A stretch of DNA of 64,000 nucleotides from Boseongicola aestuarii (GCF_900184815.1 NZ_FXXQ01000008.1:124001-188000), one strand, 5' to 3'; numbered from the stretch's first letter, positions 43,046 to 55,438 are shown. The notes: generated by a model from the letters alone, not told the origin. Program-made: numbers and translations.

Positions 43046-44299
43046 CTAGCCTTCCATCACCACCAATGCATGCCGCTTCTTGCCCGCCGACAGCTTCACC
43101 GGTGACGCCAGGGCGCCCGCGTCCAGCATCATCCCCGGATCGGTCAACGGCGCATCGTCCAGACGCGCGCCATTCTCCGCGATCAGCCGCTTGGCGTCCT
43201 TGCCCGACTTCGCCAAGCCGGCCCGCACCAACACCTGAACCACGGAAATTCCGTCCGCCACATCCGCGGCACTCAACGAAAGCGTCGGCAGGTCATCCCC
43301 GATGCCCCCCTTCTCAAACACTTCCCGCGCCGTCGCCTCGGCCGCCTCAGCCGCCTCGACGCCATGCAGCAAACCGGTCACTTCATTTGCCAGACGTATC
43401 TTTGCGGCGTTTATGTCGGACCCTTCCAAAGCCCCGAGTCGGTCGCATTCCTCCACCGGCAACTCGGTATACAGTTTTAGGAATCGCCCCACATCCGCAT
43501 CTGTCGTGTTGCGCCAGAACTGCCAGAACTCATAGGGCGACAGCATATCGGCCGACAGCCAGATCGCGCCTCCCTGAGACTTGCCCATCTTCTTGCCGTC
43601 GCTTGTCGTCAGCAATGGCGTGGTCAGGCCGAAAATCTCGCTCTCTAACACCCGCCGCGTCAGATCGATCCCGTTGACGATATTGCCCCACTGGTCCGAT
43701 CCCCCCATCTGCAACAGGCAGCCATAGCGGCGGTTCAGCTCCAGAAAGTCATAAGCCTGCAAGATCATGTAGTTGAACTCGAGAAACGATAGCGATTGCT
43801 CGCGGTCCAGCCGCGACTTCACGCTTTCGAAACTCAGCATCCTGTTCACCGAGAAATGCCGCCCGATATCGCGCAGGAAATCGAGGTAATTCAGCTCGTC
43901 CAGCCACTCGGCATTGTTCAGCATGATCGCATCCGTCGGCCCGTCGCCATATGTCAGATAACGCGCGAAAGACTGCTGCATTCCGGCGATATTCTCGTCG
44001 ATCTGCTCGGGTGTCAGCAGGGGCCGCTCATCGGCGCGAAACGACGGATCGCCGACCTTCGTTGTACCACCACCCATCAGCGTGATCGGCTTGCCGCCGC
44101 ATTTCTGGAACCACCTCAAGAGCATGATGTTCAACAGATGCCCGACGTGCAGCGACTTCGCCGTTGCGTCATACCCGATATAGGCCGGAACGACCCCGGC
44201 AATGAGCGCGTCGTCAAGCGATTGCAGGTCCGTGCAATCCGCCAGAAAGCCGCGTTCGATGATCGTGGCAAGAAAGTCCGATTTTGGGTGGTAGGTCAT
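43046..44299 (-). CDS. tyrS: Tyrosyl-tRNA synthetase
   Basis: 417 residues, class I synthetase. HIGH-type motif [11 protein letters not shown] (near 48), KMSKS-type motif KKMGKSQGG (near 240) and a C-terminal S4-like RNA-binding domain ([27 protein letters not shown]). Start at ATG 44299 (MTYHPKSDF); the frame is open further up to 44473 but runs antisense into anmK. Divergent from anmK with an 79-base gap. Confidence 0.95.
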   Translation of the reverse strand: MTYHPKSDFLATIIERGFLADCTDLQSLDDALIAGVVPAYIGYDATAKSLHVGHLLNIMLLRWFQKCGGKPITLMGGGTTKVGDPSFRADERPLLTPEQIDENIAGMQQSFARYLTYGDGPTDAIMLNNAEWLDELNYLDFLRDIGRHFSVNRMLSFESVKSRLDREQSLSFLEFNYMILQAYDFLELNRRYGCLLQMGGSDQWGNIVNGIDLTRRVLESEIFGLTTPLLTTSDGKKMGKSQGGAIWLSADMLSPYEFWQFWRNTTDADVGRFLKLYTELPVEECDRLGALEGSDINAAKIRLANEVTGLLHGVEAAEAAEATAREVFEKGGIGDDLPTLSLSAADVADGISVVQVLVRAGLAKSGKDAKRLIAENGARLDDAPLTDPGMMLDAGALASPVKLSAGKKRHALVVMEG

Positions 44300-44378
44300 G
44301 GGCCATCGTCTATGCTGAACGCCCGAGACATCCGGGCTTTCGCGCGGGTATAATGGCGCGAAGGCGCGAGGGGAAGGC

Positions 44379-45506
44379 ATGTCGGACACCGGACCAGTTT
44401 GGGCGCTTGGCGCCATGTCGGGCACCTCGCTCGATGGCGTGGACGCCGCAATGATCCTGACCGACGGAACCACCGTGTTCGACTTCGCCGATACGGCCTA
44501 TCGCGCCTACTCGTCAGCCGAGCGCGAAACCCTGCGCGCGGCCTTGGGCAAATGGGATGGACCCGAGGTTGCCGCGGCCGCCGAAGTGGTCGAAACCGCC
44601 CACGCCGAGCTACTGAGCGGCTTTTCGGGGGCCGAGCTCGTCGGCTTTCATGGCCAGACCACGGTGCATCGCCCGGATCACGCGCACACTCACCAGGCTG
44701 GCAACGGCGCCCTTCTGGCCGAAGTGCTCGACACGCCCGTTGTCTGGGATTTCCGCAGCAATGACATGGCTTTGGGCGGGCAGGGCGCACCGCTTGCGCC
44801 GTTCTATCACTTCGCTCTGGCGCGGCGCGCCAAGGCGAAAGGTCCGTGCGTCTTTCTCAATATCGGTGGTGTTGCGAACCTCACCTGGGTTGATCCGTCA
44901 GCGCGCGCACCTGAAAGTCCGGGCGCACTTCTGGCGTTTGACACCGGGCCTGGAAACGCGCGCATCGACGATCTGATGACCAGTCGTCTTGGCCAGCGCA
45001 TGGACCGCGACGGGGCGCTGACTTTGGCGGGCAATGTCGACACGGGCATTCTTGAACATCTGCTGACTAAAGAGCGCTTCTTCCGCCGCATCCCGCCAAA
45101 ATCGCTCGACCGTGACGATTTCAGCGACTGGGCGGCGGCAGTTGCCGATCTGCCGGATGCCGACGCCGTCGCCACGCTTGCCGCCGCCACGGCGGGCGCG
45201 ATTGCCAAGGGGATTGCGCAATGTCCTAGCCCGCCCGAGCGCATCTGGGTCACCGGAGGTGGGCGCCACAACACCGGCCTGATGGAAATGCTGGCCGCCG
45301 TGGTCGACTGCCCCGTCGCGCCGGTCGAGGAAGCCGGATTTGATGGCGACATGCTCGAAGCACAGGCCTTCGCCTATCTGGCCGTGCGGGTCATGCGCGG
45401 GCTGCCCACCTCGGCGCCGGGAACCACGCGCGTTCCCGCCCCGGTCGGCGGTGGTCAGATCAGTCGTCCCTCCGGGATCGGCAAAATCGTTTCGGCAGGT
45501 GAGTGA
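44379..45506 (+). CDS. anmK: Anhydro-N-acetylmuramic acid kinase
   Basis: 375 residues; recycles cell wall anhydromuropeptides by opening and phosphorylating anhydroMurNAc. The N-terminal ATP-binding [12 protein letters not shown] is diagnostic, with [32 protein letters not shown] and WVTGGGRHN also typical. The C-terminal tail beyond about 350 is proline-rich and not conserved. Confidence 0.94.
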   Translation: MSDTGPVWALGAMSGTSLDGVDAAMILTDGTTVFDFADTAYRAYSSAERETLRAALGKWDGPEVAAAAEVVETAHAELLSGFSGAELVGFHGQTTVHRPDHAHTHQAGNGALLAEVLDTPVVWDFRSNDMALGGQGAPLAPFYHFALARRAKAKGPCVFLNIGGVANLTWVDPSARAPESPGALLAFDTGPGNARIDDLMTSRLGQRMDRDGALTLAGNVDTGILEHLLTKERFFRRIPPKSLDRDDFSDWAAAVADLPDADAVATLAAATAGAIAKGIAQCPSPPERIWVTGGGRHNTGLMEMLAAVVDCPVAPVEEAGFDGDMLEAQAFAYLAVRVMRGLPTSAPGTTRVPAPVGGGQISRPSGIGKIVSAGE

Positions 45507-45544
45507 ATGTCATGGCGTTGCCTCGGTGTGCAAGGCACCGCACT

Positions 45545-45588
45545 GTGGCACCGACGTGATACCGACGTGATACCGACGTTGCACAGAC
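45545..45588 (-). repeat. Second array of four 11-bp iterons (GTCGGTnnnAC)
   Basis: Read on the plus strand, GTnnnACCGAC occurs at 45545-45555, 45556-45566 and 45567-45577, and with one mismatch (GTTGCACAGAC) at 45578-45588. This is the reverse complement of the GTCGGTnnnAC unit upstream of fabD, again with four units and 44 bp. It lies between the converging anmK and cupin genes. Confidence 0.9.
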
Positions 45589-45616
45589 GCTGAAAAAACG
45601 CGGGTCGGTCACGTGG

Positions 45617-46036
45617 TCAGCCTGGAATATCAAAGCCCGTTTCGGCCAGTTCAAACCCCTCGAACCGGAATCCCGGAGACACCGTGCAACCCACCAACGA
45701 CCACTCCCCGGTGGTTTCGGCGGATTGCCAGTCGTCTTTGTCCACGATCCCTTGCGGCCGCTGCCCGGACGCCAGATCAGGGCCTAATATCAATGCGTTA
45801 GCTGGTCCCATCTCGGTCCTGGATGTGCGCAGGACCACCGGAGCGCCCGCATAAAAATGCCAGATCTCCACCGCATCCACCTTGTGCCAGTGGCTCTTTT
45901 GGCGATCGGTCAAAAGGAAATAAATACAGGTTCCGCTTGCCCGCGGAACCTCGTCCCCGACCCAGGTCTGCCGATAGTATCCGCCCTCAGGATGGGCCTG
46001 CAACGCCAGCGTCTCGATGATCTCATCCGCCGTCAT
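45617..46036 (-). CDS. DUF985 cupin-like protein
   Basis: 139 residues of the DUF985 cupin group: LALQAHPEGGYYRQTW at the N terminus, then the metal-site-like HWHKVDAVEIWHFYAGAP with several His and a Glu, and VSPGFRFEGFELA at the end. Substrate unknown. Start at ATG 46036 (MTADEIIETL); the longer frame to 46111 overlaps eno. 31 bases after the eno stop, so probably cotranscribed with eno. Confidence 0.88.
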   Translation of the reverse strand: MTADEIIETLALQAHPEGGYYRQTWVGDEVPRASGTCIYFLLTDRQKSHWHKVDAVEIWHFYAGAPVVLRTSRTEMGPANALILGPDLASGQRPQGIVDKDDWQSAETTGEWSLVGCTVSPGFRFEGFELAETGFDIPG

Positions 46037-46067
46037 CACCGCCCTCCCAAGGCCGCCATAACCAAGC

Positions 46068-47375
<1,308 letters not shown>

Positions 47376-47442
47376 CTATAGCAGGCATTCCCGGGCAGGG
47401 GGAAGGGGCTTATGTGATCGCTAACATGGCCCTTCACAAAGC

Positions 47443-48318
47443 TTATCCTGCCTCGACTGCGCGTGCGAGGCGCCGCTCGCGCAGGAATGCGTATATCCCC
47501 GACCCGACAATCAGCCCGATTCCGATCAAGGTTAACATGTCGGGTCGTTCGCCCAGAAAAAGGACGGCAATCATCAATGCAAAAACCATTCGCGTATAGC
47601 GAAATGGCGCAATCGCCGAGACCTCGCCCACACGGAGCGCTCCGTTAATAAAGATGAAGGCAAAGACGACGAAAATAGAAATCCCGCCCACCCAACCGAT
47701 ATTACCGCTGTCGATCGGTTGCCATTCACCCGTCAGCGGCGTGATGGCCAGTCCGAGAATGGACAGGAAAATCAACGCCCATGCCGAGACAAAAGGCGTC
47801 GAAACGTCTTTGGGCAGCATCCGCGTTCCAAGGTCACGTGCAGTCAGTCCGAGAATACCGAGAAATGTCCAGAGAATGTTGGGGTCAAATGCTGCGGCGC
47901 CGGGCCGGATTATCAAAAGCACGCCGAAAAATCCGACTCCGACGGCGAACCACCGTCTGGGTCCGACCTTTTCGCCAAGGAAAAGCGCGGCTGCCATGGT
48001 GACGACCAGAGGCTGTGTTTGCAGCATGGCCGAGGCTGTTGTGAGTGGGATCAGCGTCAGGGCCATGACATACCCGAGCGAGCCGAAAACCTCGCCCATG
48101 GTGCGGATCATCACCGCCCTGTGGAAAAGCATCATCGAAAACAGCCGGTCGCCGTTTTTGAGCATGAAGGCGAAAAAAACAGCAAAGCTGAACGCGCAGG
48201 TCAGTGCGAAAAGTTGACCGGTTGGCACCGTGTCCGAGGCAATGTTGATGAAGGCGTCGCTGGTCGCGAAACATGCCATCGCAATTGTCATGAAAAGGAT
48301 CGCGCGGGTGTTTGCCAT
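47443..48318 (-). CDS. EamA family (DMT) transporter
   Basis: 291 residues with ten hydrophobic segments arranged as two five-helix EamA repeats. Internal stretches such as TTASAMLQTQPLVVTMAAALFLGEKVG and FRYTRMVFALMIAVLFLGERPD are the repeated family motif. Drug/metabolite exporter superfamily; substrate unknown. Single gene between eno and mutL. Confidence 0.9.
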   Translation of the reverse strand: MANTRAILFMTIAMACFATSDAFINIASDTVPTGQLFALTCAFSFAVFFAFMLKNGDRLFSMMLFHRAVMIRTMGEVFGSLGYVMALTLIPLTTASAMLQTQPLVVTMAAALFLGEKVGPRRWFAVGVGFFGVLLIIRPGAAAFDPNILWTFLGILGLTARDLGTRMLPKDVSTPFVSAWALIFLSILGLAITPLTGEWQPIDSGNIGWVGGISIFVVFAFIFINGALRVGEVSAIAPFRYTRMVFALMIAVLFLGERPDMLTLIGIGLIVGSGIYAFLRERRLARAVEAG

Positions 48319-48424
48319 ATGGCCTCCAACGGGGTCAGACGCACCTGTCTAGCAGCCAAATACTGGCTTTGAAACGCATCTTTCTGCGTGGACGATTGGC
48401 GACGCTCCTGCTATCCCTAGTGGG

Positions 48425-50245
48425 ATGAGTGCAGCCGACCCCAACATAAGCCCGCTGCGGGCGCAAATTCGTCAGCTTGACGATGCTGCGATCAATCGGA
48501 TCGCTGCCGGTGAAGTCGTCGAACGTCCGGCTTCGGCGGTCAAGGAACTGGTCGAAAATTCCATTGATGCAGGCGCGCGGCGCATCGACATTACGGTCGC
48601 CGAGGGTGGCAAGCGTCTAATCCGCGTCGAGGACGACGGCTGCGGAATTTCCCGTTCGGATCTGCCGCTCGCTCTTTCGCGTCATGCTACATCCAAGATC
48701 GACGGCTCTGATCTGCTGAACATCCACACCTTTGGTTTTCGCGGCGAGGCATTGCCGTCTCTGGGGGCCGTCGGCCGCTTGCGGATCACGTCGCGGATCG
48801 CCGGTGAAGACGCTTTCGAAGTCGATGTCGCGGGCGGTCGGATGACTTCGGTACGTCCCGCCGCAGGTCGTCCCGGCACGGTCGTGGAACTGCGCGATTT
48901 ATTTTACGCAACGCCCGCCCGGCTGAAGTTCATGCGCACCGAACGGGCCGAATTACAGGCTGTCAGTGACGTCATCAAACGTCTGGCAATGGCCGAGCCT
49001 TACCTGCGTATTTCGCTGACCGATGCGACCGAAACCCCCCGCATCTTGTTCAGTGTCGAGCCTCACTCGGGTCCGCCGCTCGAGGCGCTATCGCGCCGTT
49101 TACGCGCGGTCCTGGGGCGCGATTTTGCGGAAAACGCACTGGCCATCGACGCCGAACGCGAAGGCCTGCACATGACGGGTTTCGCCGCGTTGCCGACTTA
49201 TTCGCGGGGATCTGCGGTTCAGCAGTTCATGTTCGTTAACGGGCGACCGGTGAAGGACAAGATGCTGATCGGCGCATTGCGCGGCGCTTACATGGACTTT
49301 CTCAGTCGCGACCGTCATCCAGCGGCGGTTCTGTTCATCGACTGTGATCCGCAACTTGTCGACGTGAACGTGCATCCGGCGAAATCCGAAGTCCGCTTCC
49401 GCGACCCCGCAGTCGCGCGTGGATTGATCGTTTCGGGGTTGCGCCACGCACTTGCAGGGGCGGGGCATCGTGCTTCGACAACCGTCGCAGGGGAAACCCT
49501 TGGCGCATTTCGAAAACCTCCTGAGACCCCTCGGGTCTATCAAATGGACCGGCGCCCTCTGGCCGGATTTTCAGCCCCTCCCCAGGCTGGATTTTCTTCA
49601 ACAGATCAGACGTTTGAGACTCCTTCAGCGCGAAGCTCCGATTTGCCGGGCACCCCAGATCAAGAGCATCTTCCGTTGGGGGCTGCACGCGCGCAGGTGC
49701 ATGCAAACTACATCATTGCGCAGACTGAAGATGGCATGGTCATTGTGGATCAGCACGCGGCGCATGAACGGCTGGTTTATGAGAAACTCAAGCGGCAGAT
49801 GGGTGAAAACGGCGTCGCCAGCCAAGCGCTTCTTGTGCCTGAAATCGTCGAGCTTGGGCTGGATGCGCAGCGTCTTCTGGACGTGAGCGACGAATTGGCG
49901 GCGATGGGCCTTGGGATCGAACCGTTTGGTCCCGGCGCGATCGCGGTGCGCGAAACACCTGCAATATTAGGAAACGTTAACGCCGAAGCCCTTATAAGGG
50001 ACATTCTCGACGAGCTTCAGGACATCGGAGACAGCACGACCCTCAAGTCGCGCCTCGATGCCATCCTGAGCCGCGTGGCATGTCACGGCTCGATCCGGTC
50101 AGGTCGCCAGATGCGCGGCGAAGAAATGAACGCGCTTCTGCGCGAAATGGAAGCAACGCCCCATTCGGGCCAGTGCAACCATGGTCGTCCTACCTATGTC
50201 GAACTGAAACTGACCGACATCGAACGACTTTTTGGCCGCCGATGA
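48425..50245 (+). CDS. mutL: DNA mismatch repair protein MutL
   Basis: 606 residues. N-terminal GHKL ATPase ([38 protein letters not shown]), then the transducer domain ([24 protein letters not shown]), a linker (about 350-420), and a C-terminal dimerisation domain. The latter carries [15 protein letters not shown] and [16 protein letters not shown]; the DQHA form with a partial endonuclease-type site is common in alphaproteobacteria. Start at ATG 48425. Overlaps rmuC by ATGA. Confidence 0.96.
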   Translation: MSAADPNISPLRAQIRQLDDAAINRIAAGEVVERPASAVKELVENSIDAGARRIDITVAEGGKRLIRVEDDGCGISRSDLPLALSRHATSKIDGSDLLNIHTFGFRGEALPSLGAVGRLRITSRIAGEDAFEVDVAGGRMTSVRPAAGRPGTVVELRDLFYATPARLKFMRTERAELQAVSDVIKRLAMAEPYLRISLTDATETPRILFSVEPHSGPPLEALSRRLRAVLGRDFAENALAIDAEREGLHMTGFAALPTYSRGSAVQQFMFVNGRPVKDKMLIGALRGAYMDFLSRDRHPAAVLFIDCDPQLVDVNVHPAKSEVRFRDPAVARGLIVSGLRHALAGAGHRASTTVAGETLGAFRKPPETPRVYQMDRRPLAGFSAPPQAGFSSTDQTFETPSARSSDLPGTPDQEHLPLGAARAQVHANYIIAQTEDGMVIVDQHAAHERLVYEKLKRQMGENGVASQALLVPEIVELGLDAQRLLDVSDELAAMGLGIEPFGPGAIAVRETPAILGNVNAEALIRDILDELQDIGDSTTLKSRLDAILSRVACHGSIRSGRQMRGEEMNALLREMEATPHSGQCNHGRPTYVELKLTDIERLFGRR

Positions 50246-51411
50246 TCCGGATTGGCGACACCGAATACGCGTTCAGCGACCCCACCGTCTGGTTTGCAAT
50301 TGCGGGAGTGTTTTTGATTGTATTGGTTCTTGTCCTGCTTGTCGTGACCCTGCGCCGAACCGGTCAATCAGCAGCGATGATGTCGCCTCTGGCGCAGAAT
50401 ATCGATGCGCTTGGCCAGCGCGTCCAAAGCCTTTCGGATGGTCAGCATCAGCTTTCAGGGGGGCTTACGCACGTCAGCGAAGCGCAGGCGGCAAGTCAGG
50501 CCAATATGCTGAAGCTGATGGAACAGCGCCTGGCCGAAGTCAGCACCAAGATGACCGAAAATCTGCAGGGCTCGGCGACGCGAACCGCACGTTCATTGGG
50601 GGAATTGCAGGAACGGCTGCAAACCATCGACAAAGCGCAGGCGAACATCGAAAAACTGTCCGGAGATGTGCTCAGTTTGCAGGATATTCTGTCGAACAAG
50701 CAGACTCGGGGCGCCTTTGGTGAAATTCAATTAAATGACATTGTTTCCAAAGCATTACCTTCGGATAGCTATACTTTGCAGGCGACGCTTTCGAACGGAA
50801 AGCGCGCTGATTGTCTGATCCATCTGCCCAACCCTCCGGGGCCGATCGTGATCGATTCCAAGTTCCCTCTCGAGGCGTATGAAAACCTTAGAAACGCCAA
50901 GACCGAACGCGATCTGAGCGATGCAGCAAAGGCTATGCGCACGGCAGTTCGCGCCCATATCAAGGCGATTTCCGAGCGTTATATCATCGACAACGAAACC
51001 GCCGACGGGGCCTTGATGTTCCTGCCATCCGAGGCTGTCTACGCCGAGCTTCACGCCAATTTCCCGGAAGTTGTGCGAGATGGTTTCAATGCGCGTGTCT
51101 GGATCGTTTCTCCGACGACCTGCATGGCGACATTGAACACGATGCGGGCGATCCTGAAGGACGCACGGATGCGCGAACAGGCGGGCGCGATCCGCAAGGC
51201 ATTGCGCTTGCTGCACCGCGACGTCGAGCTTGTCGTTGCCCGTGTTCAGAAGCTTGATTCGCATTTTAATCAGGCGCGCGCCGATCTCGACGGGATCAGC
51301 ACGGCGGCAGAACGGGCGGGCAAGCGCGCTTCCAAACTGGATAACTTCGATTTCGAAGAACTGGCGCCCGAAGTGACCGCCGACGTGGTCCGACTGGCGC
51401 GAGACGAATAG
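50242..51411 (+). CDS. rmuC: DNA recombination protein RmuC
   Basis: 389 residues: an N-terminal membrane helix (about 15-37), a coiled coil (about 50-150) and the RmuC nuclease-like domain ([47 protein letters not shown]). It limits inversion of short inverted repeats in E. coli. Start at ATG 50242, overlapping the mutL stop; the frame is open further back inside mutL but this start follows the family. Confidence 0.93.
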   Translation: MIRIGDTEYAFSDPTVWFAIAGVFLIVLVLVLLVVTLRRTGQSAAMMSPLAQNIDALGQRVQSLSDGQHQLSGGLTHVSEAQAASQANMLKLMEQRLAEVSTKMTENLQGSATRTARSLGELQERLQTIDKAQANIEKLSGDVLSLQDILSNKQTRGAFGEIQLNDIVSKALPSDSYTLQATLSNGKRADCLIHLPNPPGPIVIDSKFPLEAYENLRNAKTERDLSDAAKAMRTAVRAHIKAISERYIIDNETADGALMFLPSEAVYAELHANFPEVVRDGFNARVWIVSPTTCMATLNTMRAILKDARMREQAGAIRKALRLLHRDVELVVARVQKLDSHFNQARADLDGISTAAERAGKRASKLDNFDFEELAPEVTADVVRLARDE

Positions 51412-51516
51412 TCCGGGCGCCGGGTTTGCGGGACCCCATGGCAAGGGGATTGCCACATTTCCCCCCAATTTTCCTGTTAGCACTGGTTAACCACGAAAGT
51501 CGTGGCTTAATGTTCG

Positions 51517-52482
51517 ATGAGGGCTGCATTGAAAAATGCGTTTTACATCAGTGGTTTGGCTTGTGCCGCATTGGCAGGGTGCAGCGCGAGTTATCCCTCG
51601 CGCTCAAGTGATGCGGCCTATCTGATCGGTGCGAACGGTCTTGAGTTCGCCAGCGAAGCGCAAAGCCTTGAAGATATCGAAGGCCAGGTTTTCAGTGTCA
51701 CCGTCGCGCGGTTTGTGCGTGACCGTGAAACCGATGAAAGTGTCATTATCGTCAGTAACGAAACCGTCAACCTGGCATCCGGCTTCACGGTGCGCGCTGC
51801 CGACGACATCACGCTCACCCTTGATGGAGAGGAGTTAACCTTCGTCAATGGCCGCGCGACGATGGCCAGCGGACAGACCATCTGGGCCTATCTGAATTAT
51901 GCGCTCGATCACTCGGCAACGGGCGCATTTTACAGCTACCAAAAGTACGTCCCCTTATTCGAAGGCGGAGCGATCGACACCGAGGGCTATTTCGCCATCG
52001 GATTTCAAACTGACCCGGATGAGCTGGTCGAATTTACTGGTGACCTGAAATATCGCGGGGAATATCATGGGTTTGGACAGCTCATCGACGCAGACGGCGG
52101 GCTGTTGATCGAAGAATTGAAGACCAACGGACTCATCTCGATCACCGTGGATTTCGACCATTCAAGCGTATCAGGTGTCTTGAATGGGGTCTTTGACCCG
52201 GAAGGTGACGCGCAGACCTACAACATGTTCTTCGTTGATGCGCCGATCAACGGAAACAGCTTTGCCGCCGCCCCCGATATGGACTGTCAGCCCGGCGCAA
52301 CCTGCACCTCCGCCACAAGTCTTGGCGGCAGTTTTTATGGGCCCGGCGGGGTCGAGATCAGCGGCGTGATCGGCTTTGATGAAACGACAGAAATCGAGGA
52401 AACCTTGACGCGATTTGTCGGGGCCGCCGGATTCTCGACGACACGAAACCCGCCTCCGCCTGAAGAGCCGGGCGTCGACTAA
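51517..52482 (+). CDS. Lipoprotein resembling surface-exposed TbpB-like barrels
   Basis: 321 residues. The signal peptide ends in a lipobox (LAGCSA, Cys22). The body is beta-rich with no known enzyme motif. Near the C terminus, LGGSFYGPGGVEISGVIGF resembles the closing strands of TbpB-like beta-barrel lipoproteins, many of which are carried to the cell surface by Slam proteins. No Slam gene is in view, so surface exposure is inference. The start is preceded by a small hairpin CCACGA-aag-TCGTGG (51491-51505). Confidence 0.6.
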   Translation: MRAALKNAFYISGLACAALAGCSASYPSRSSDAAYLIGANGLEFASEAQSLEDIEGQVFSVTVARFVRDRETDESVIIVSNETVNLASGFTVRAADDITLTLDGEELTFVNGRATMASGQTIWAYLNYALDHSATGAFYSYQKYVPLFEGGAIDTEGYFAIGFQTDPDELVEFTGDLKYRGEYHGFGQLIDADGGLLIEELKTNGLISITVDFDHSSVSGVLNGVFDPEGDAQTYNMFFVDAPINGNSFAAAPDMDCQPGATCTSATSLGGSFYGPGGVEISGVIGFDETTEIEETLTRFVGAAGFSTTRNPPPPEEPGVD

Positions 52483-52505
52483 CGAAGCTCAACGTTAATC
52501 TCGGG

Positions 52506-53252
52506 TCAGTCGCTATCCGGCTTTTGCCAGCCAGCCCGTATGACCTCCCACCGCAATGACAGGCTGTCTTTTCGCTCGGCCAGTTGTCGGACAGTCAGAC
52601 GACGCCTGCGCACGACCATGCGTGCAACCCGGAAATTGATCCGTCGTTTGCGTTCCAGATAGGCGTCGGGAAGACGGCGCTCGATGAATCGCCAGAGCCA
52701 TCCAAGCTGAAAGAAGGCCACCGCCTTAAACGCCATCTTGCGCAGCGTGACCCATGTCATCTGTGCCGCTGAACTGAACGCGGCAACCAGCCAAAAGGGT
52801 AGTTTGACTGAAAACAGAATCAGCCAAAGCCCAAGTGACGATACCGAAAGCCCCAGAGCGGCAAAAACGGCGATCAAGGTGGCGACGATTTTCTCGTACC
52901 ATTCCAGAGCGTTATACCAATCAAGCAGCGCGTCGTATTGCTGTCGGATCGCTACGCGATAACGCGAGATGAACGCGTCGATCCTGCGCAACAGCGCGTT
53001 GCCAACCAACAGTGGCAAAGCCGTCGTCATCGTCCATTTCTTCAAAAGCTCGATGCGGAAAAACGTCGATGTTTCGGTCTTGAGCCACGTCAGAATGGAC
53101 GGCAATTCGACGGCCACCAGTTTCTTTGCGACGACCTTGAGCTGGATCAGGATCAGGCCAAGCGCCACAAGGACGTCGTTGCCGAAATACATCGTAAGAC
53201 CGATCGACACCGACCCCACCACCATCAAGATCAGAAGCGCGCGCAAAAACAT
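52506..53252 (-). CDS. Unknown membrane protein with basic C terminus
   Basis: 248 residues from ATG 53252 (MFLRALLILMVV); an earlier start at 53309 is also possible. Two hydrophobic segments near the N terminus (LLILMVVGSVSIGLTMYF, DVLVALGLILIQLKVV), two more around 125-170, then a long basic tail rich in Arg (KRRINFRVARMVVRRRRLTV). Not recognised. It lies alone between the lipoprotein gene and icd. Confidence 0.6.
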   Translation of the reverse strand: MFLRALLILMVVGSVSIGLTMYFGNDVLVALGLILIQLKVVAKKLVAVELPSILTWLKTETSTFFRIELLKKWTMTTALPLLVGNALLRRIDAFISRYRVAIRQQYDALLDWYNALEWYEKIVATLIAVFAALGLSVSSLGLWLILFSVKLPFWLVAAFSSAAQMTWVTLRKMAFKAVAFFQLGWLWRFIERRLPDAYLERKRRINFRVARMVVRRRRLTVRQLAERKDSLSLRWEVIRAGWQKPDSD

Positions 53253-53358
53253 GTCGCGAGTCTGACCTGCGTTAACAAAGGTTACCAGCGCCAAGCGCGG
53301 CACCGTCAAAAGCCATCATAACCTGTGGGAGCAGCGCGACACACCTGCCGCCCGGTCT

Positions 53359-54570
53359 TTAGCTCAGGGCTTTTTGCAAGTTCTCGTCGATTTTCTCAAG
53401 GAACCCCGTGGTCGTCAGCCAGCGCTGATCTGGCCCCACGAGCAGCGCCAGATCCTTGGTCATGAACCCGGATTCGACGGTGTCCACGATGACCTTTTCC
53501 AGCGTTTCGGCAAAGTCCATCAACTGCGCATTGTCATCGAGTTTCGCGCGGTGCTTGAGGCCGCCCGTCCAGGCAAAGATCGACGCAATCGAGTTCGTCG
53601 ACGTCGCTTCGCCCTTCTGATGCTGGCGGTAGTGGCGCGTCACGGTGCCATGCGCGGCTTCGGACTCGACGATCTTGCCATCCGGCGTCATCAGGATCGA
53701 CGTCATCAATCCAAGGCTGCCGAACCCTTGCGCAACCGTGTCTGATTGAACGTCGCCATCGTAGTTCTTGCAGGCCCAAACAAAGCCGCCCGACCATTTC
53801 ATTGCCGAGGCAACCATGTCGTCGATCAACCGGTGTTCGTAATAAATGCCGGCCTCTTTGAACTGGTCCGCGAATTCCTCGTCGAAGACCTTTTGAAAGA
53901 GGATCATAAACTGACCATCATATTGTTTCAAAATGGTATTCTTGGTCGAAAGATACACCGGCCACCCCAGAGACAGACCATAATTGAACGTCGCTCGAGC
54001 GAAGTCGATAATCGACTGATCGAGGTTATACATCCCCATGTAAACACCCGACGAAGGGGCCTTGAAGACCTCGTGCTCGATCACTTCGCCGTCTTCTCCG
54101 ACGAATTTCATCGACAGCGTTCCGGGGCCGGGAAACTTCATGTCGGTTGCGCGATACTGGTCGCCGTAGGCGTGGCGGCCAATCACGATCGGACGGGTCC
54201 AACCCGGAACAAGGCGGGGGACGTTCTTGCAGATGATCGGCGCGCGGAACACCACGCCGCCAAGAATGTTGCGGATCGTGCCGTTGGGGCTGCGCCACAT
54301 CTTCTTCAGGCCGAACTCCTCGACCCGGCCTTCGTCTGCGGTGATCGTCGCGCATTTCACGCCGACGCCGACTTCCTTGATCTTCTCGGCGGCGTCGATT
54401 GTGATCTGGTCTTCGGTGCGGTCGCGTTCTTCGATGCTGAGGTCATAGTACAGCAGTTCGATATCCAGATAGGGCAGGATCAGTTTTTGCTTGATGAAAT
54501 CCCAGATGATCCGGGTCATTTCATCGCCATCAAGCTCGACAACCGGGTTTTCGACTTTGATCTTGGACAT
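53359..54570 (-). CDS. icd: Isocitrate dehydrogenase (NADP), eukaryotic-like type
   Basis: 403 residues, the homodimeric type shared with eukaryotes rather than the E. coli type. [32 protein letters not shown] and [15 protein letters not shown] are typical. Converts isocitrate to 2-oxoglutarate. Start at ATG 54570 (MSKIKVENP) behind AGGGAGCG; the frame to 54594 is less likely. Two palindromes lie in the 141-base gap upstream. Confidence 0.96.
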   Translation of the reverse strand: MSKIKVENPVVELDGDEMTRIIWDFIKQKLILPYLDIELLYYDLSIEERDRTEDQITIDAAEKIKEVGVGVKCATITADEGRVEEFGLKKMWRSPNGTIRNILGGVVFRAPIICKNVPRLVPGWTRPIVIGRHAYGDQYRATDMKFPGPGTLSMKFVGEDGEVIEHEVFKAPSSGVYMGMYNLDQSIIDFARATFNYGLSLGWPVYLSTKNTILKQYDGQFMILFQKVFDEEFADQFKEAGIYYEHRLIDDMVASAMKWSGGFVWACKNYDGDVQSDTVAQGFGSLGLMTSILMTPDGKIVESEAAHGTVTRHYRQHQKGEATSTNSIASIFAWTGGLKHRAKLDDNAQLMDFAETLEKVIVDTVESGFMTKDLALLVGPDQRWLTTTGFLEKIDENLQKALS

Positions 54571-54644
54571 GCGTGAACGCTCCCTTGGAGACATGGGTGA
54601 CTGTTTCGGAAGCGATAGCGCAATCGCACAGGCTTTGAAAGTCT

Positions 54645-54660
54645 GTATGCCATCGCATAC
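54645..54660. promoter_or_regulatory. Candidate operator upstream of icd
   Basis: GTATGC-catc-GCATAC is a perfect 16-base inverted repeat 75 bases upstream of the icd start codon. A second one, GCGAT-agcgca-ATCGC, lies at 54612-54627. Both are in the divergent-free gap between the alpha/beta hydrolase stop and icd. Confidence 0.4.
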
Positions 54661-54711
54661 CGAATCTGCGGCGGTGCACCGCAGGGTCTGTCACGCCCGA
54701 AGTCGGTCGTG

Positions 54712-55365
54712 TTAGCGGCTGGTTTCTGTCAGACGGCGGGTCACGTAGTCGGTAGTGTTGCCGATCATCGTTTCCATGTGCGGATCTTCAAAGAAATGCC
54801 CGGCGCCCTCGATCTCCTGATGGGTGATCGTGATGCCCTTTTGCTCGTGCAGCTTTTCGACAAGCGTATGAGTGTCGCGCGGCGGGGCGACACGGTCGGC
54901 GGTGCCGTTGATGACCAGACCCGAAGCCGGGCAGGGTGCAAGGAACGAAAAGTCATACATATTCGCCGGCGGCGAGACCGAGATGAACCCGGTGATCTCG
55001 GGGCGGCGCATCAAAAGCTGCATACCGATCCAGGCCCCGAACGAGAAGCCCGCAACCCAGCAATGCTTGGCGTTCTGGTTCATCGACTGAAGATAGTCGA
55101 GAGCCGAGGCTGCATCGCTCAGTTCGCCAACGCCCTGATCGTATTCGCCTTGGCTGCGCCCCACGCCACGGAAGTTGAACCGCAACACGGTGAAACCCAT
55201 GTTCAGGAACGCATAATGCAGGTTGTAGACGACGCGATTGTTCATCGTGCCACCAAACTGCGGATGCGGGTGCAGGATGATCGCAATCGGCGCGTCTTTG
55301 ATTTTCTGAGGGTGATAGCGACCCTCGAGACGACCTTCCGGTCCAGGAAAAATAACTTCGGGCAT
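54712..55365 (-). CDS. Alpha/beta hydrolase
   Basis: 217 residues of the small dienelactone-hydrolase-like group: IAIILHPHPQFGGTMNN near the N terminus, FRGVGRSQGEYDQGVGE, and the nucleophile elbow GFSFGAWIG (GxSxG). The catalytic His is probably in GAGHFFEDPH. Substrate unknown. Divergent from iscR. Confidence 0.88.
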   Translation of the reverse strand: MPEVIFPGPEGRLEGRYHPQKIKDAPIAIILHPHPQFGGTMNNRVVYNLHYAFLNMGFTVLRFNFRGVGRSQGEYDQGVGELSDAASALDYLQSMNQNAKHCWVAGFSFGAWIGMQLLMRRPEITGFISVSPPANMYDFSFLAPCPASGLVINGTADRVAPPRDTHTLVEKLHEQKGITITHQEIEGAGHFFEDPHMETMIGNTTDYVTRRLTETSR

Positions 55366-55409
55366 AGGTCCCCATTTGTTTTTGTGGCCCCGCGGGCGCC
55401 CGCCAATTC

Positions 55410-55438
55410 TTGACGAAATTGGTCAGGGTCTTTAGAAG
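55410..55438 (+). promoter_or_regulatory. Candidate promoter of the isc/suf operon
   Basis: TTGACG (55410-55415), a 17-base spacer and a weak -10 TAGAAG (55433-55438) that lies inside the Irr-type box. This placement would let the regulator block RNA polymerase. Confidence 0.45.
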
